Positions 16,212-25,370 of a stretch of 37,046 nucleotides of DNA are shown here, in pieces (within the stretch, counting starts at the first letter, position 1; the number at the start of each line of letters is the position of its first letter). Source of the stretch: an uncultured Prevotellaceae bacterium (GTDB taxonomy: Bacteria > Bacteroidota > Bacteroidia > Bacteroidales > Bacteroidaceae). The stretch is from the NCBI GenBank assembly GCA_902790625.1, contig CADASP010000034.1, positions 1 to 37,046 of the forward strand, read 5' to 3'. Under the pieces are notes generated by a model. It worked only from the letters and a program-made list of their open reading frames with translations. It was not told the DNA's origin and ran no database searches. A program made the translations under genes and the position numbers.

Positions 16212-17333
16212 TTACCATCCTGCCGGCAGCACGATGTTCTCCACGTCGTGGGCTTGGGCGAACAGCGGGGCTATCTCTTCATCGCTGAATCCGGCGATGC
16301 CGCAGCCGATGCGGGTGACGAGGAAGGTGAGGGTGGGGTGCTCCTTGGCAAACAGGATGAACTCGTCGACATACGGGCGGATGGTCTCCACGCCTCCCTG
16401 CATCGTGGGTATGCCGTAGCTCTGGCCTTGCAGACCCACGCCCTGCCCCATGATGGCCCCAAATTTGCGGTAGGCCACATAGGCGGCCCCGCCGCCGTGC
16501 ATGCCTCTGAGGTTGCTGCCAAACACGAAAATCTCGTTTGGCTGCAACGAAGTGATCATCTCTGGTGTTGTCCGTTTTTGTTGGTTCTGCTCTTGCGGTT
16601 TTTTCGGTTCCATATATTCCTCTATGTTAAAGTCATAATCCTCGCATGCCATCGACCCTGCCATGGTCGTTTCATTCTTCGACAGTCTGATGTAGCCCAT
16701 GCCAGCTTCGCGAGTGCCAAACATCCGCTCATCCATCACCTCTGGCATGTCTAAGTCCATATCGAAATGCTTCTTGAAATAGGGTGTGATGACCTGCTCC
16801 TTCAGTTTTTTGTACCTCTGCGAGATGGCCGACGGGCTTATCCCCATCTGCTCTGCTATCTCTTTCGACTTGAATCCTTGCAACAGCAACAGGTGGATGA
16901 TCAGCCTGTCTTCACGGCTCAATGGCGCATGGTCGCAAACATCCTCCACCATTTGGTTGAACTGCAACCGCAGGTCGCTGGTCATGTCGAACGACATCAG
17001 ATAGTCTTGGAACGTGATGCTGCCATACTCCTTCTTGTGCCATTTCAGGGCATCGAGCACTACATAGCGAAATCCGTTGATGAGCCATGTGCGCAGACTC
17101 ACATTGGGCGAGTGGTCCTCCAATGGCTTCCAGTCGTGCTCCATCAGGTAGAGCGCATACTGGTGGGCCAGCGACATGAAGTCCAGGTTCTGCTTGCTGC
17201 TCAGGTCATAGCGCTTGTCAAACACACGATAGCCCACCTGGCAATACCCGTAGAAATACTCACGGATGATGTCGGCGTCGCCATTGCGGAAACCCCTTAG
17301 AATCTCTTCGTCAGACAGCCGTTGATAGTACAT
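16212..17333 (-). CDS. Sigma-70-like protein fused to an A1S_2505-like glycine-rich domain
   Basis: This 373-residue protein has two parts. Residues about 1-190 look like a sigma-70 family factor: helical region-2-like text (EEILRGFRNGDADIIREYFY; SLRTWLINGFRYVVLDAL) and a region-4 helix-turn-helix (LSREDRLIIHLLLLQGFKSK then EIAEQMGISPSAISQRYKKL, 138-177). A linker (190-255) leads to a compact domain (256-373) with IFVFGSNLRGMHGGGAA (268-284), GQGVGLQGQSYGIPT (296-310) and LVTRIGCGIAG (338-348). The last domain matches my memory of the phage-associated A1S_2505 family, whose loops resemble those of macro domains; that resemblance is inference. It is transcribed divergently from the vWA gene and probably acts with it. 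Function unknown. Confidence 0.85.
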   Translation of the reverse strand: MYYQRLSDEEILRGFRNGDADIIREYFYGYCQVGYRVFDKRYDLSSKQNLDFMSLAHQYALYLMEHDWKPLEDHSPNVSLRTWLINGFRYVVLDALKWHKKEYGSITFQDYLMSFDMTSDLRLQFNQMVEDVCDHAPLSREDRLIIHLLLLQGFKSKEIAEQMGISPSAISQRYKKLKEQVITPYFKKHFDMDLDMPEVMDERMFGTREAGMGYIRLSKNETTMAGSMACEDYDFNIEEYMEPKKPQEQNQQKRTTPEMITSLQPNEIFVFGSNLRGMHGGGAAYVAYRKFGAIMGQGVGLQGQSYGIPTMQGGVETIRPYVDEFILFAKEHPTLTFLVTRIGCGIAGFSDEEIAPLFAQAHDVENIVLPAGW

Positions 17334-17349
17334 ACTCGATAATTTTCTG

Positions 17350-17357
17350 CAAAATTA
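17350..17357 (-). promoter_or_regulatory. -7 box for the sigma-fusion gene
   Basis: The minus strand reads TAATTTTG, fitting TAnnTTTG, 16 bases before the ATG at 17333. The remainder of the 131-bp divergent gap is A-rich, and I see no clear matching box for the vWA gene. Confidence 0.55.
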
Positions 17358-17464
17358 CAAAAAAATATCGACCTCCGCTTCATTTTTCTGCAATTTCTTC
17401 TTTAAAGAGATAAAGACATGTCGAAAAAGCAACAGAGTATTCACCATTAAAGAACATTACGATT

Positions 17465-18103
17465 ATGCAAACAACCAAGCGAGTTCACAATCTGATTATC
17501 GTCGACGAGAGCGGTTCGATGTCCATCATCCGCAAGCAGGCCTTTGTAGGCATGAACGAAACCCTGCAGACCGTGCGCAAGATGCAGGAGAAGTTTCCCG
17601 ACCAGCAGCAGTCTGTCACCCTGCTCACCTTCGACACGGGGCACACCACCTGGCACTACAACAACACGCCCGCTGCGCAGACCAAGGACCTGGACTGGAA
17701 AGCCTACTGTCCTGGTGGCGGCACACCCCTCTACGATGCCATCGGCATGGGTATCTCCAAGCTAAATGCCCAGGTGGAGGACGGCGACCTCGTGCTGGTG
17801 ACCATCATCACCGACGGCGAAGAGAACAGCAGCGTGGAATGGACGCTGAAGATGGTTCGCACGATGATTGAGAAGCTGAAAAAGCAGGGCTGGACGTTCA
17901 CGCTGATAGGAACTGACAACCTCGACGTGGAGACCATGGCCCACTCATTTGCCATTGACGAGCACATGGAGTTCCAACAAAGCGAGGCCGGCACCCGTGC
18001 CATGTTTGCCCGTGAACGTAGCTGTCGTGAACGCTTCAACTTATGTGTCGCCAAGAATGCTTCCATGCCTGTGGGCAAGTACTTTGATGAGGAGGACAAC
18101 TGA
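17465..18103 (+). CDS. Small von Willebrand factor A (vWA) domain protein
   Basis: This 212-residue protein consists of a single vWA domain with no signal peptide, so it should be cytoplasmic. The metal-binding site is complete: DESGS (D14, S16, S18), the threonine of GGGTPLYDA (T87) and ITDGEE (D117). Such stand-alone vWA proteins usually mediate metal-dependent protein contacts. The C-terminal 50 residues (RSCRERFNLCVAKNASMPVG) lie outside the core domain. The gene diverges from the sigma-fusion gene and ends five bases from the convergent ATPase gene. A partner role with the sigma-fusion protein is inferred from position. Confidence 0.9.
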   Translation: MQTTKRVHNLIIVDESGSMSIIRKQAFVGMNETLQTVRKMQEKFPDQQQSVTLLTFDTGHTTWHYNNTPAAQTKDLDWKAYCPGGGTPLYDAIGMGISKLNAQVEDGDLVLVTIITDGEENSSVEWTLKMVRTMIEKLKKQGWTFTLIGTDNLDVETMAHSFAIDEHMEFQQSEAGTRAMFARERSCRERFNLCVAKNASMPVGKYFDEEDN

Positions 18104-18108
18104 CTTGC

Positions 18109-19251
18109 TTAATAAACTGTTTTCAGCCATTCTGACAAGAAGAAATCGTAGATGCGATAGCCATCGTCTACCTGGGTGAGCAAATCGCTCTTTAGTAGAA
18201 GTTTGACGGCCGCCTGCACGGAACTGGCAGAGTTGAGGTTGTATTTCTTGATGAATTTTGCAGATGTGATGTTGTGCGCAATCCCCTCTTTGGCAATGGC
18301 TTGCAGCACCATCTTCTGCTTTGGAGGAATATTGGTCAACAAATCCTTGTAACTGTTTTCTTGTGCCATGACAACATTATGTGTTGCCTCTGCAATCATG
18401 CCTGTACTGCATGTCATGTTGGTGGCAGTCAAAGCAAACAGCTCGTTCATCATCATTTGCACAAACCATGTGTAGCCATGATATTGGTTCCATACAGCCT
18501 CAACTACCTCGCCGTCGATATGCTTGCCTCTTTCTGCAAAAAGAGAGGACGCAAATGCAGAATATGTGGCAAGAGGTATAGGCTCCAATCCCATGCTGAT
18601 GGTGCTTTGGTAGAAGGGCTTTGAAGGGGAGTTGAACATATTGCTCATGATGTGCCGCCTACTGCCCGAGAAGATGAATTGGGCTTTATGGCACTTTTGT
18701 ATCTTAGTGCGCAGCAGTGCTTCTACATTTTTCTCGGCATATTCACCAATCTGCTGAAACTCGTCAATGGCAATAATGCACGGTTTGTCTGCCTCTTCGA
18801 TGTAGGCAAATATTTCGTCGAGCGTGGCTTCTGGAGCCTGAATGTCGCCCAGTCCTAAGTCGAAAGATGGCGCACCAGTCATCGCGTCAAGTTTAAATCC
18901 AATGCGGAATGAAGAAATCACTTGGAAGAATCTCTCCTTCCAAACCGTAGACAATGGTTTCAGTTGGGCGTATATCTCCTTTCCCAAGGAATAGACGAAC
19001 TCGGCCAATGACGTAGTGGCATAGATGTCGACGAAGAACGTATAGTACTGTTCTTTTATGTCCTCTTGGCTGAAAAAGTGCTGGATGAGTCCAGATTTTC
19101 CAATACGCCGAGGCGAGATGAGGGCTACATCGCGGCCATTCGTCAGTTGTTTCCGCAGGAACTCCGTTTCTGTGTCTCGGTCGCAAAAATACTTGTCAGA
19201 CTGGTATTTTCCGACAACGAAAGGGTTGTTTAGCTCAATGTCATGCATCAT
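18109..19251 (-). CDS. Archaeal-type P-loop ATPase (ATPase_2-like) with winged-helix tail
   Basis: This 380-residue ATPase has Walker A LISPRRIGKSGLI (S46-S53 core), the form usual in the 'ATPase predominantly from Archaea' family, and Walker B CIIAIDEFQQIGE (D163/E164). A GSRRH motif follows at 196-200. The C-terminal 100 residues look like a winged helix (KMVLQAIAKEGIAHNITSAK; KLLLKSDLLTQVDDGYRIYD). The start at 19251 (MMHDIEL) was chosen because an upstream in-frame ATG at 19290 lies beyond the -7 box at 19269-19276. Its cellular role is unknown; family members are scattered and often linked to mobile or defence genes. Confidence 0.85.
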   Translation of the reverse strand: MMHDIELNNPFVVGKYQSDKYFCDRDTETEFLRKQLTNGRDVALISPRRIGKSGLIQHFFSQEDIKEQYYTFFVDIYATTSLAEFVYSLGKEIYAQLKPLSTVWKERFFQVISSFRIGFKLDAMTGAPSFDLGLGDIQAPEATLDEIFAYIEEADKPCIIAIDEFQQIGEYAEKNVEALLRTKIQKCHKAQFIFSGSRRHIMSNMFNSPSKPFYQSTISMGLEPIPLATYSAFASSLFAERGKHIDGEVVEAVWNQYHGYTWFVQMMMNELFALTATNMTCSTGMIAEATHNVVMAQENSYKDLLTNIPPKQKMVLQAIAKEGIAHNITSAKFIKKYNLNSASSVQAAVKLLLKSDLLTQVDDGYRIYDFFLSEWLKTVY

Positions 19252-19268
19252 TTCTTCAAATTTTATTG

Positions 19269-19276
19269 CAAATATA
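19269..19276 (-). promoter_or_regulatory. -7 box for the ATPase gene
   Basis: The minus strand reads TATATTTG, 17 bases before the ATG at 19251, in a very AT-rich patch. It decides against the longer frame beginning at 19290. Confidence 0.55.
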
Positions 19277-19384
19277 ATAATTATAATCATAATAAAATGT
19301 GCTCGCCCCTGATTTTTGGAATAATTTAACGAAAGGCACCGCCATTTCCCCTCGCAAATCCTTGGCGGTTTGAGGGGAAATTCC

Positions 19385-19392
19385 TAATTTTG
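19385..19392 (+). promoter_or_regulatory. -7 box for sbcDC
   Basis: TAATTTTG lies 24 bases before the sbcD ATG at 19417, with a TTTGAGG that could be the -33 element at about 19369. Confidence 0.6.
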
Positions 19393-19416
19393 CCTCGCGA
19401 ACCGCAACACTAAAGC

Positions 19417-20688
19417 ATGAAGATAATAGCTACCAGCGATTGGCACCTCGGAAACATGTTTCATGGAAACGACCGATTGCCCGAACACCAGCATTTCCTG
19501 ACTTGGCTGCTCTCGCAGATTGAACAGCAACAGCCCGATGCCCTGCTCGTTGCAGGCGACATCTTCGACAATGGCAACCCCTCGGCGGCGTCGCAGTCTG
19601 TCTACTATAGTTTCCTTGCCGATGCCAGCGAGAGATGTCCCGCGATGCAAATCATCATCATTGCGGGCAATCACGACTCGGCCAACCGCCTCGAGGCCCC
19701 CCGTGCCCTGCTCGCCCGCCACCATGTGGAGGTGAGAGGTGTGGTCAAGCGCTCATGGGTGCAGACCGACGACGGAGGCGAATGGCTGACCAACTACGAC
19801 GACCTGATGCTGCCTGTAACAAATGCTGAAGGCGAACAGGTTGTCGTGCTGGCTTTACCCTATCTGCGAAACGACATCATCCACAACGCCAGCTATTCAG
19901 CCGGTGTCAATGCCTTCCTGCGTGAACTCACGTCGAAAGCGCGCGACAAATATCCCGGCATCCCCTTGGTGATGATAGCCCACATGTATGCCAAGGGAGC
20001 CGACATCGCCCGCCAGGATGCCAGCGAGAAGATTGTCATAGGCGGAGTGGAAGAAGTGAGCATGGACGGGTGGACCGACCATCCCGACTATCTCTCATGC
20101 GGACATATCCATAAGCGCCAGCATATCTGGAACACCGATTGGGCACGCTATAGCGGCAGCGTGCTGCCCATGTCGTTCGCCGAAGTTGACTACCAGCACG
20201 GTGTCGACTTGGTCACCATCCATGCTGATGGCAAGCACCACACCGAGTTCCTCGACTATGAACCCCAGCACAAGCTGCTGATTCTGCCAAAGGATGATGA
20301 AGAGCTGACACCGAATAAGCTGAAGAAGCTCATCAACAAAGAACTGAAAGACAGAACCGACGGCAAGCTCGACGACCATTTCGACTATGTGATGCTGAAG
20401 GTGAAACTCGAAAAGGTGAGCAACGACGACTTGGCAGCCCTCGAACAACTGATTGCCGAGAAAAACGCCGTGCTGTGTAAGATGCAACGCATCATACCAG
20501 AACTCGACTTGACCACCGTGTCGGGCGAAGAACAAATCCACAGCATCGACGACATCCTGAACCGCAACCCGCTCGACACCCTCAAAGAGGCATTCGCCAT
20601 ACAGCACAATAATGAGATGAGTGAGCACCAGGAGCAGATGCTCAGCGAGTTGCTTGGCTCGATAACCTCAGAATCCTACAGCAAATGA
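19417..20688 (+). CDS. sbcD: Exonuclease SbcCD subunit D (Mre11-type nuclease)
   Basis: This 423-residue metallophosphoesterase is the nuclease half of SbcCD, which cuts DNA hairpins and blocked ends during replication and repair. The catalytic motifs are all present: SDWHLGN (D8, H10), VAGDIFDNG, IAGNHDSANRL, MIAHMYAKG and CGHIHKRQ. The C-terminal capping region is followed by a segment that should contact SbcC. The stop overlaps the sbcC start by four bases (ATGA), so the two are translationally coupled. Confidence 0.96.
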   Translation: MKIIATSDWHLGNMFHGNDRLPEHQHFLTWLLSQIEQQQPDALLVAGDIFDNGNPSAASQSVYYSFLADASERCPAMQIIIIAGNHDSANRLEAPRALLARHHVEVRGVVKRSWVQTDDGGEWLTNYDDLMLPVTNAEGEQVVVLALPYLRNDIIHNASYSAGVNAFLRELTSKARDKYPGIPLVMIAHMYAKGADIARQDASEKIVIGGVEEVSMDGWTDHPDYLSCGHIHKRQHIWNTDWARYSGSVLPMSFAEVDYQHGVDLVTIHADGKHHTEFLDYEPQHKLLILPKDDEELTPNKLKKLINKELKDRTDGKLDDHFDYVMLKVKLEKVSNDDLAALEQLIAEKNAVLCKMQRIIPELDLTTVSGEEQIHSIDDILNRNPLDTLKEAFAIQHNNEMSEHQEQMLSELLGSITSESYSK

Positions 20689-23600
20689 AAATCATCCGAT
20701 TGGAAATCCTCAATCTGGCCTCCCTCGACCGTCAGGGCGGTGAAGTCATCAATTTCGAAGAGGGTGCCCTCGGTGACAGCACCATCTTCAGCATCGTGGG
20801 CCCCACGGGCAGCGGCAAGTCCACATTGCTCGATGCCATCTGTTTGGCTCTTTACAACCGCACCCCACGCTATCCCCGAAGACAGGGTGAACGAAAGGGT
20901 ATGGAGATATATGGCGCCATGGATGAGGGCGAGCGAAACCGTCCAGCACCCACCGATTGTGTCAATATTCTCACCCGTGGCAAGAAGCTGGGCTATAGCA
21001 AACTCACCTTCAGGGCCAACAATGGCAACGTGTATCGGGCAGAATGGCACGTCAAGTTCAACCGCGTTAGATACGACAGACCCATCTCCAAACTCTATTT
21101 GATGACCCAAGAGGAGGGTCAGACGAAGGAGGAAGAAGTCTGCTGGGATGAGATTCCTGCCATCATCGGTCTCGAGTACGAACAGTTCCTGCGCACCGTC
21201 CTTATTGCCCAAGGTTCTTTTTCAAAGTTCCTCACCGCCAAGGAAGACGAGCGCTATCAGCTGCTCGAGAAGCTCATCGGATGCGAGCAGCTCTACACCA
21301 CTATTGCCCTGAAAATCAAGGAGCAGAAAGACAATGCCGTCGACGCTTACAACGCCGTCAGCGCACGCCTCGCGGCCTACAAGAACGACCTGATTCCCGA
21401 TGAAGAGCTTAAGGCATTTGAAGACCATCTCAGACAGCTGGAGGAAGCTGAGAAGAACAAAAAAGCAGAACTCGCCACCGTCGTCGAGGCGTTGGGGTGG
21501 TACGACGTGGAAGAGAAGTTCCTCGAGACTCTTGGTAAATATGAGTCTCTTCTCAAGCAGAGCCAGCAGGATGTGGAGGCGATGAAAGCCGACAGCGACC
21601 AGTTGCGGTTGCACGATGCCACCCTCATCCCAGTAGGATTCTATCGCGACATACAGACAGCCCGAAAGACAATAGATGAGCAGGATAGTAGGCTGAAGAC
21701 CCTGGGCGAGCAGTTGGAGGACAAGCAGAAGGAAATAGCAGGGGCAAAACAGTCGCTCCAAACCCTCAAGGAGGCTGCGGTCAAGGCCGCCACGGTGTTG
21801 AATGAGCAGAAACCACACATCAACAAAGCCCGAAGCATCAAGGGAGAACTCGCCATTGCCACGAAGACGAAGGCAGACAAAGAAGTCGACCTGAGAAAGG
21901 CGGAGAAAAACTACAAAAAGGCCAAGCAGGATGTGGCCAACAATGCCAAAGACATAGAGGCGGCCCAGCAAGAGTATGCCAAAGCCCAGACTGAATGCAA
22001 AGCGCTGACAGAGAAAGTCGTGGCGATGAAGAAGCAGAAAGCCGATGCTACCGACAAGGCTGCCATGGCCTATAACACCGAAGCCGAGAAAGCCAAAGAC
22101 CTGGATGCTGAAAAGCTACAGAATGCCGACAGGATAGCCAACCAGAAGAAGGCCGACATCGCCGAGGCTATCAACACGCGGAGGAGCATCGATGAGAATG
22201 CCGAAAGCATCAGAAAGACCGAAGCGGAAATAGGACACCTCACCCAGCGCAACGCCCAAATTGACGAAGAGCTTCAGAAGCTCAACACCGATTCCTTGGC
22301 AAAGGAGTTGGATACCCTCCGCACATCCTACACCTTGATGACCAGCGAGAACTGGGCGCACCATCGCCAGAGCCTCGTCGACGAACAGCCATGCCCCCTC
22401 TGCGGAGCCACCCATCATCCTTACAACAGCCATGAGGCATTCGCCCCAGTCGTCGACGAGATGAATGCACTCATCCGAGAGAAGCAGACGCAGCTCGAAG
22501 GGATGAAGGAGAGCATCCAGCGACTCACAAGCGAGAGAAGCCACAACAATGGGGCTGTCGACGGGAAAAGGAACCTCGTCGACAGCCTGAGAGACCAGCT
22601 CTCCAAGCAACAGGCGGTGTGGACCACCATCCACAGCCGTTATCCCTCCTGGCCCGAGGATGTGGAGCAGTTGGGCATACTGCAACAGATAATCAACGAA
22701 GAGGCCGACAAGGCAGGCCAGGCATTGACGCAATATAATGTGCTGGTCAAGACCATCAAACGTCTTCGTGAGCAGAAAGAAAAGGCCGAGGCTGCACTGA
22801 GCAAGTATAAAGAGCAGACCGACAAAGAGCTTCAGAAGACTGAAGAAAAGATAGCCACTGCCCATACCGCACTCTCTACCGAGATGGGGAAAACCGAAAA
22901 CCTGAAGGCTCAGGAACAGGAGAAGGCACAGGCCCTCGCCAATGCCAACCAAGCATTGGAGAGCGCAAAGAAGGAGGTGGATGCCAAGACTGCGGCACTC
23001 AAGGCAGAGATAGGCGATAACGACCCCGACAGCTTCGAGAAGCTCCTGCAGGAGGCCAAGGAGAAAGCCGATGCCGACGTCGACAAGCAGGCAGAAAAGA
23101 TAGGAAAACTCGAAAAAGAGAAGGAGCACTCCCAAGGGGAATTGACAGCAACCGCGCAAGCCAGAGCGAAACAGCATGAACACCTCTTGGCGGTGGAGCC
23201 TCAGCTTCAAGCCTGGCTCGACAGCTACAATGCGTTGCCCGACCATCCCCAGACGCTCACCCTCCACACCATCGCCAGCATCAGCGAGTCGAAAGCCAAC
23301 TGGGAGGCTATCCGGCAGCGTCAGAACAGGCTGACGGAGGCTGCTACTGCAGCCAAGACCACCTACGACAATGAGAAGGAGCGGCACCAAGCCCATCAGG
23401 AAAAGAAACCCGCTGCCGACCCGCAAACGCTGACGGCGCGCAAGGCCGAGCTGGAGCAGCTGTCGAACACCGAGCTGGTGGAATGTCAGGCCCGCAAGAA
23501 GCGTCACGACGATGCGCAGAAGCTCGTGGGCACCCTCCACGACGAGGCGCAGCAGAAGACGATGCTGAAGAAGGAATGGGAAGAGATAGCCAGCGCCATC

Positions 23601-24071
23601 GGCACCGATGGCAAGACGCTCCGCAAGATAGCACAGTGCTACACCCTGCGCTTCCTCATAGCACATGCCAACGTCGAGATACGCAAGTTCAACAGCCGCT
23701 ACGAGCTGCAGCAGGTAAAAAACTCCCTCGGCATCCGTGTCATCGACCACGACCGCGCCGACGATGTGCGCGACACCACCTCGCTCTCAGGCGGCGAGAC
23801 CTTCATCGTCTCTCTGGGGCTGGCACTGGGACTCTCGGCATTGTCTTCCAGAAACATCTCCTTCGAGAACCTCTTCATCGACGAAGGCTTCGGCTCCCTC
23901 GACCACGACAGCCTCGAGACGGTCATCAACTCCCTTGCCATGCTCCAGTCGTCGCAGGGCAAGAAGGTGGGCGTCATCAGCCACACCGACTCCATGTCGC
24001 GCATCACCACCCAGATACGCGTCATCCGCAACGGCTCCTCCGGCAGCAGCCACATCGAAATCTATCCATAA
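20685..24071 (+). CDS. sbcC: Exonuclease SbcCD subunit C (Rad50-type SMC ATPase)
   Basis: This 1128-residue ATPase carries head-domain motifs at both ends: Walker A GPTGSGKS (39-46), signature LSGGE (1034-1038) and Walker B LFIDEGFG (1063-1070). Between them are two long coiled coils rich in Lys, Glu, Ala and Gln, meeting at a zinc hook CPLC (C570, C573) in DEQPCPLCGATHHPY. Length fits the family. The lysine- and glutamate-rich coil gives long open frames on the opposite strand that are not genes. With SbcD it forms the nuclease complex on DNA. Confidence 0.96.
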   Translation: MKIIRLEILNLASLDRQGGEVINFEEGALGDSTIFSIVGPTGSGKSTLLDAICLALYNRTPRYPRRQGERKGMEIYGAMDEGERNRPAPTDCVNILTRGKKLGYSKLTFRANNGNVYRAEWHVKFNRVRYDRPISKLYLMTQEEGQTKEEEVCWDEIPAIIGLEYEQFLRTVLIAQGSFSKFLTAKEDERYQLLEKLIGCEQLYTTIALKIKEQKDNAVDAYNAVSARLAAYKNDLIPDEELKAFEDHLRQLEEAEKNKKAELATVVEALGWYDVEEKFLETLGKYESLLKQSQQDVEAMKADSDQLRLHDATLIPVGFYRDIQTARKTIDEQDSRLKTLGEQLEDKQKEIAGAKQSLQTLKEAAVKAATVLNEQKPHINKARSIKGELAIATKTKADKEVDLRKAEKNYKKAKQDVANNAKDIEAAQQEYAKAQTECKALTEKVVAMKKQKADATDKAAMAYNTEAEKAKDLDAEKLQNADRIANQKKADIAEAINTRRSIDENAESIRKTEAEIGHLTQRNAQIDEELQKLNTDSLAKELDTLRTSYTLMTSENWAHHRQSLVDEQPCPLCGATHHPYNSHEAFAPVVDEMNALIREKQTQLEGMKESIQRLTSERSHNNGAVDGKRNLVDSLRDQLSKQQAVWTTIHSRYPSWPEDVEQLGILQQIINEEADKAGQALTQYNVLVKTIKRLREQKEKAEAALSKYKEQTDKELQKTEEKIATAHTALSTEMGKTENLKAQEQEKAQALANANQALESAKKEVDAKTAALKAEIGDNDPDSFEKLLQEAKEKADADVDKQAEKIGKLEKEKEHSQGELTATAQARAKQHEHLLAVEPQLQAWLDSYNALPDHPQTLTLHTIASISESKANWEAIRQRQNRLTEAATAAKTTYDNEKERHQAHQEKKPAADPQTLTARKAELEQLSNTELVECQARKKRHDDAQKLVGTLHDEAQQKTMLKKEWEEIASAIGTDGKTLRKIAQCYTLRFLIAHANVEIRKFNSRYELQQVKNSLGIRVIDHDRADDVRDTTSLSGGETFIVSLGLALGLSALSSRNISFENLFIDEGFGSLDHDSLETVINSLAMLQSSQGKKVGVISHTDSMSRITTQIRVIRNGSSGSSHIEIYP

Positions 24072-24089
24072 GCAACAATTCATTCTTTG

Positions 24090-24309
24090 AATCCTTTTGA
24101 GCAAATAGTCTACATACAGGAAAGAGTGAACGGAATGTGACTTGTTGCCCACCTTCATCAATGTGCCATCGAAGCCACTTCCAGGATAATAGCCTACTCT
24201 TGATGACATGATGTCGCGGAACGTGATTTGTTCGCCGCGAAGATATCTGGCTATCCATTCGGGTTTTTCTTCGCGATAGTCTTTTAAGATATGTGAAGAT
24301 GTCGGTCAT
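24090..24309 (-). pseudogene. Decayed gene remnant, 5' part with one frameshift
   Basis: The minus strand starts MTDIFTYLK at 24309, then a one-base shift at the AAAA run (24282-24285) leads into convincing protein text: KDYREEKPEWIARYLRGEQ, RDIMSSRVGYYPGSGFDG and SHSVHSFLYVDYLL. Homology to any sensible protein ends about where sbcC ends, so the 3' part is missing. A -7 box (24341-24348) still lies upstream. I do not recognise the family beyond a general Bacteroidetes hypothetical protein. Confidence 0.6.
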
Positions 24310-24340
24310 TGATAATGTTTTAGCGTTCGTAAATCGCCTA

Positions 24341-24348
24341 CAAAGTTA
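24341..24348 (-). promoter_or_regulatory. -7 box upstream of the decayed gene
   Basis: The minus strand reads TAACTTTG, 31 bases before the former ATG at 24309. It appears intact although its gene is not. Confidence 0.5.
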
Positions 24349-24363
24349 GACATGTTTTCAACC

Positions 24364-25368
24364 TTACGAATTGTTTTGGTTTCTCTTGCCACAGACGAAG
24401 GACTCGATCATGGGGAAACTAATGTCGGCTTCGTCGGGAAAGGCCTCGCGGACTTTGCTGAACTCGAAATGGCTGATTCTGAGCAGGAGGTCGCTGATGC
24501 GGCGTTTCAGCGGTGTCAGTTGCTGTTGGTAGGCTTTGTTTGTCAGCTGCCCGGCTTTGAGGCTGGCCTTGAGGGCTTGTTTCTGCTGTCGGAGGCTGCT
24601 GATCTGGCTGCTGACATTAGCCTCGAAGGCTTCGCACTCGGCATAGAGCTGGCGCATTTTGTCGGCGTTGTATCGGGTCAGGGCGCTGGTGTACTTGTCG
24701 TGCCACTGGCGGCACTCGTCCTGGATCTGCTCTATCTGACGGTTGAGGGTTTCGATGTGATGCTTCATGAACTGGACGTCGACAGCGGCTGCCAGATCGG
24801 CATGGCCGTTGTCCTCGCGGCGGAGGATGTCGAGCACTTGGCTGAGGGTGTAGGCCTGGTAGAGCTGCTTGGCCTCGGTGTAGCGCTGGTTGAGCTTCAT
24901 GAACGGGCCCCAGTGGCGGCCGAACGACGACAGGGTGACTACGTCGAGCCGTCCGTCCTGGCGCACGAGGCTGCACTTGTTCATTCCGCTCAGCGGGCTG
25001 CCTGACAGCTGACAGACGAGGCCGCGGCGCCCGCTGCCGTCGGTCTGCATGGCGTCGGGGACGAGGGGCCACCACTCGAGGTAGACGCCCAGGATGGGGT
25101 TGCGGAATCCCGACGTGCCGGTATAGGCAAGCCCGCTCTGAACGGCGACGGGGCAGAGGAACATGCGGCTATCGCTGAGTATGCGCTCCCGGTGGGCGAG
25201 GAGATAGAAAGCATTGTCGAGGAAGAGCTGCCGCTGGTCGCCGTCTGACTTCTCAGGGGCCTGTGTTGCGAGCGGATAACAATCAAGCTGGCGACCGTCG
25301 GTGAGTATGATTATGTTTTGTGGGAAGTTCTCTCCACTTTCCTTGAAGGGTTCTGCTATGATTGCCAT
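24364..25368 (-). CDS. Uncharacterised coiled-coil protein
   Basis: This 334-residue protein belongs to no family I recognise. Residues 1-190 look globular and have neither signal peptide nor membrane segment (for example NPILGVYLEWWPLVPDAMQT). Residues about 195-305 form a long helical, coiled-coil-like stretch (ETLNRQIEQIQDECRQWHDK; SSQISSLRQQKQALKASLKA). The tail is short and polar. The start at 25368 lies two bases after the stop of the HNH-like gene, so the two form an operon. The AAA+ ATPase gene about 560 bp further upstream is on the same strand. Confidence 0.75.
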   Translation of the reverse strand: MAIIAEPFKESGENFPQNIIILTDGRQLDCYPLATQAPEKSDGDQRQLFLDNAFYLLAHRERILSDSRMFLCPVAVQSGLAYTGTSGFRNPILGVYLEWWPLVPDAMQTDGSGRRGLVCQLSGSPLSGMNKCSLVRQDGRLDVVTLSSFGRHWGPFMKLNQRYTEAKQLYQAYTLSQVLDILRREDNGHADLAAAVDVQFMKHHIETLNRQIEQIQDECRQWHDKYTSALTRYNADKMRQLYAECEAFEANVSSQISSLRQQKQALKASLKAGQLTNKAYQQQLTPLKRRISDLLLRISHFEFSKVREAFPDEADISFPMIESFVCGKRNQNNS

Positions 25369-25370
25369 AA

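Noticed and set aside
22116..23750. Long minus-strand open frame of 544 codons inside sbcC
   Set aside because: It is the mirror of the Lys/Glu/Ala-rich coiled-coil codons of sbcC. Its leucine-rich text has no family likeness, and sbcC itself is certain.
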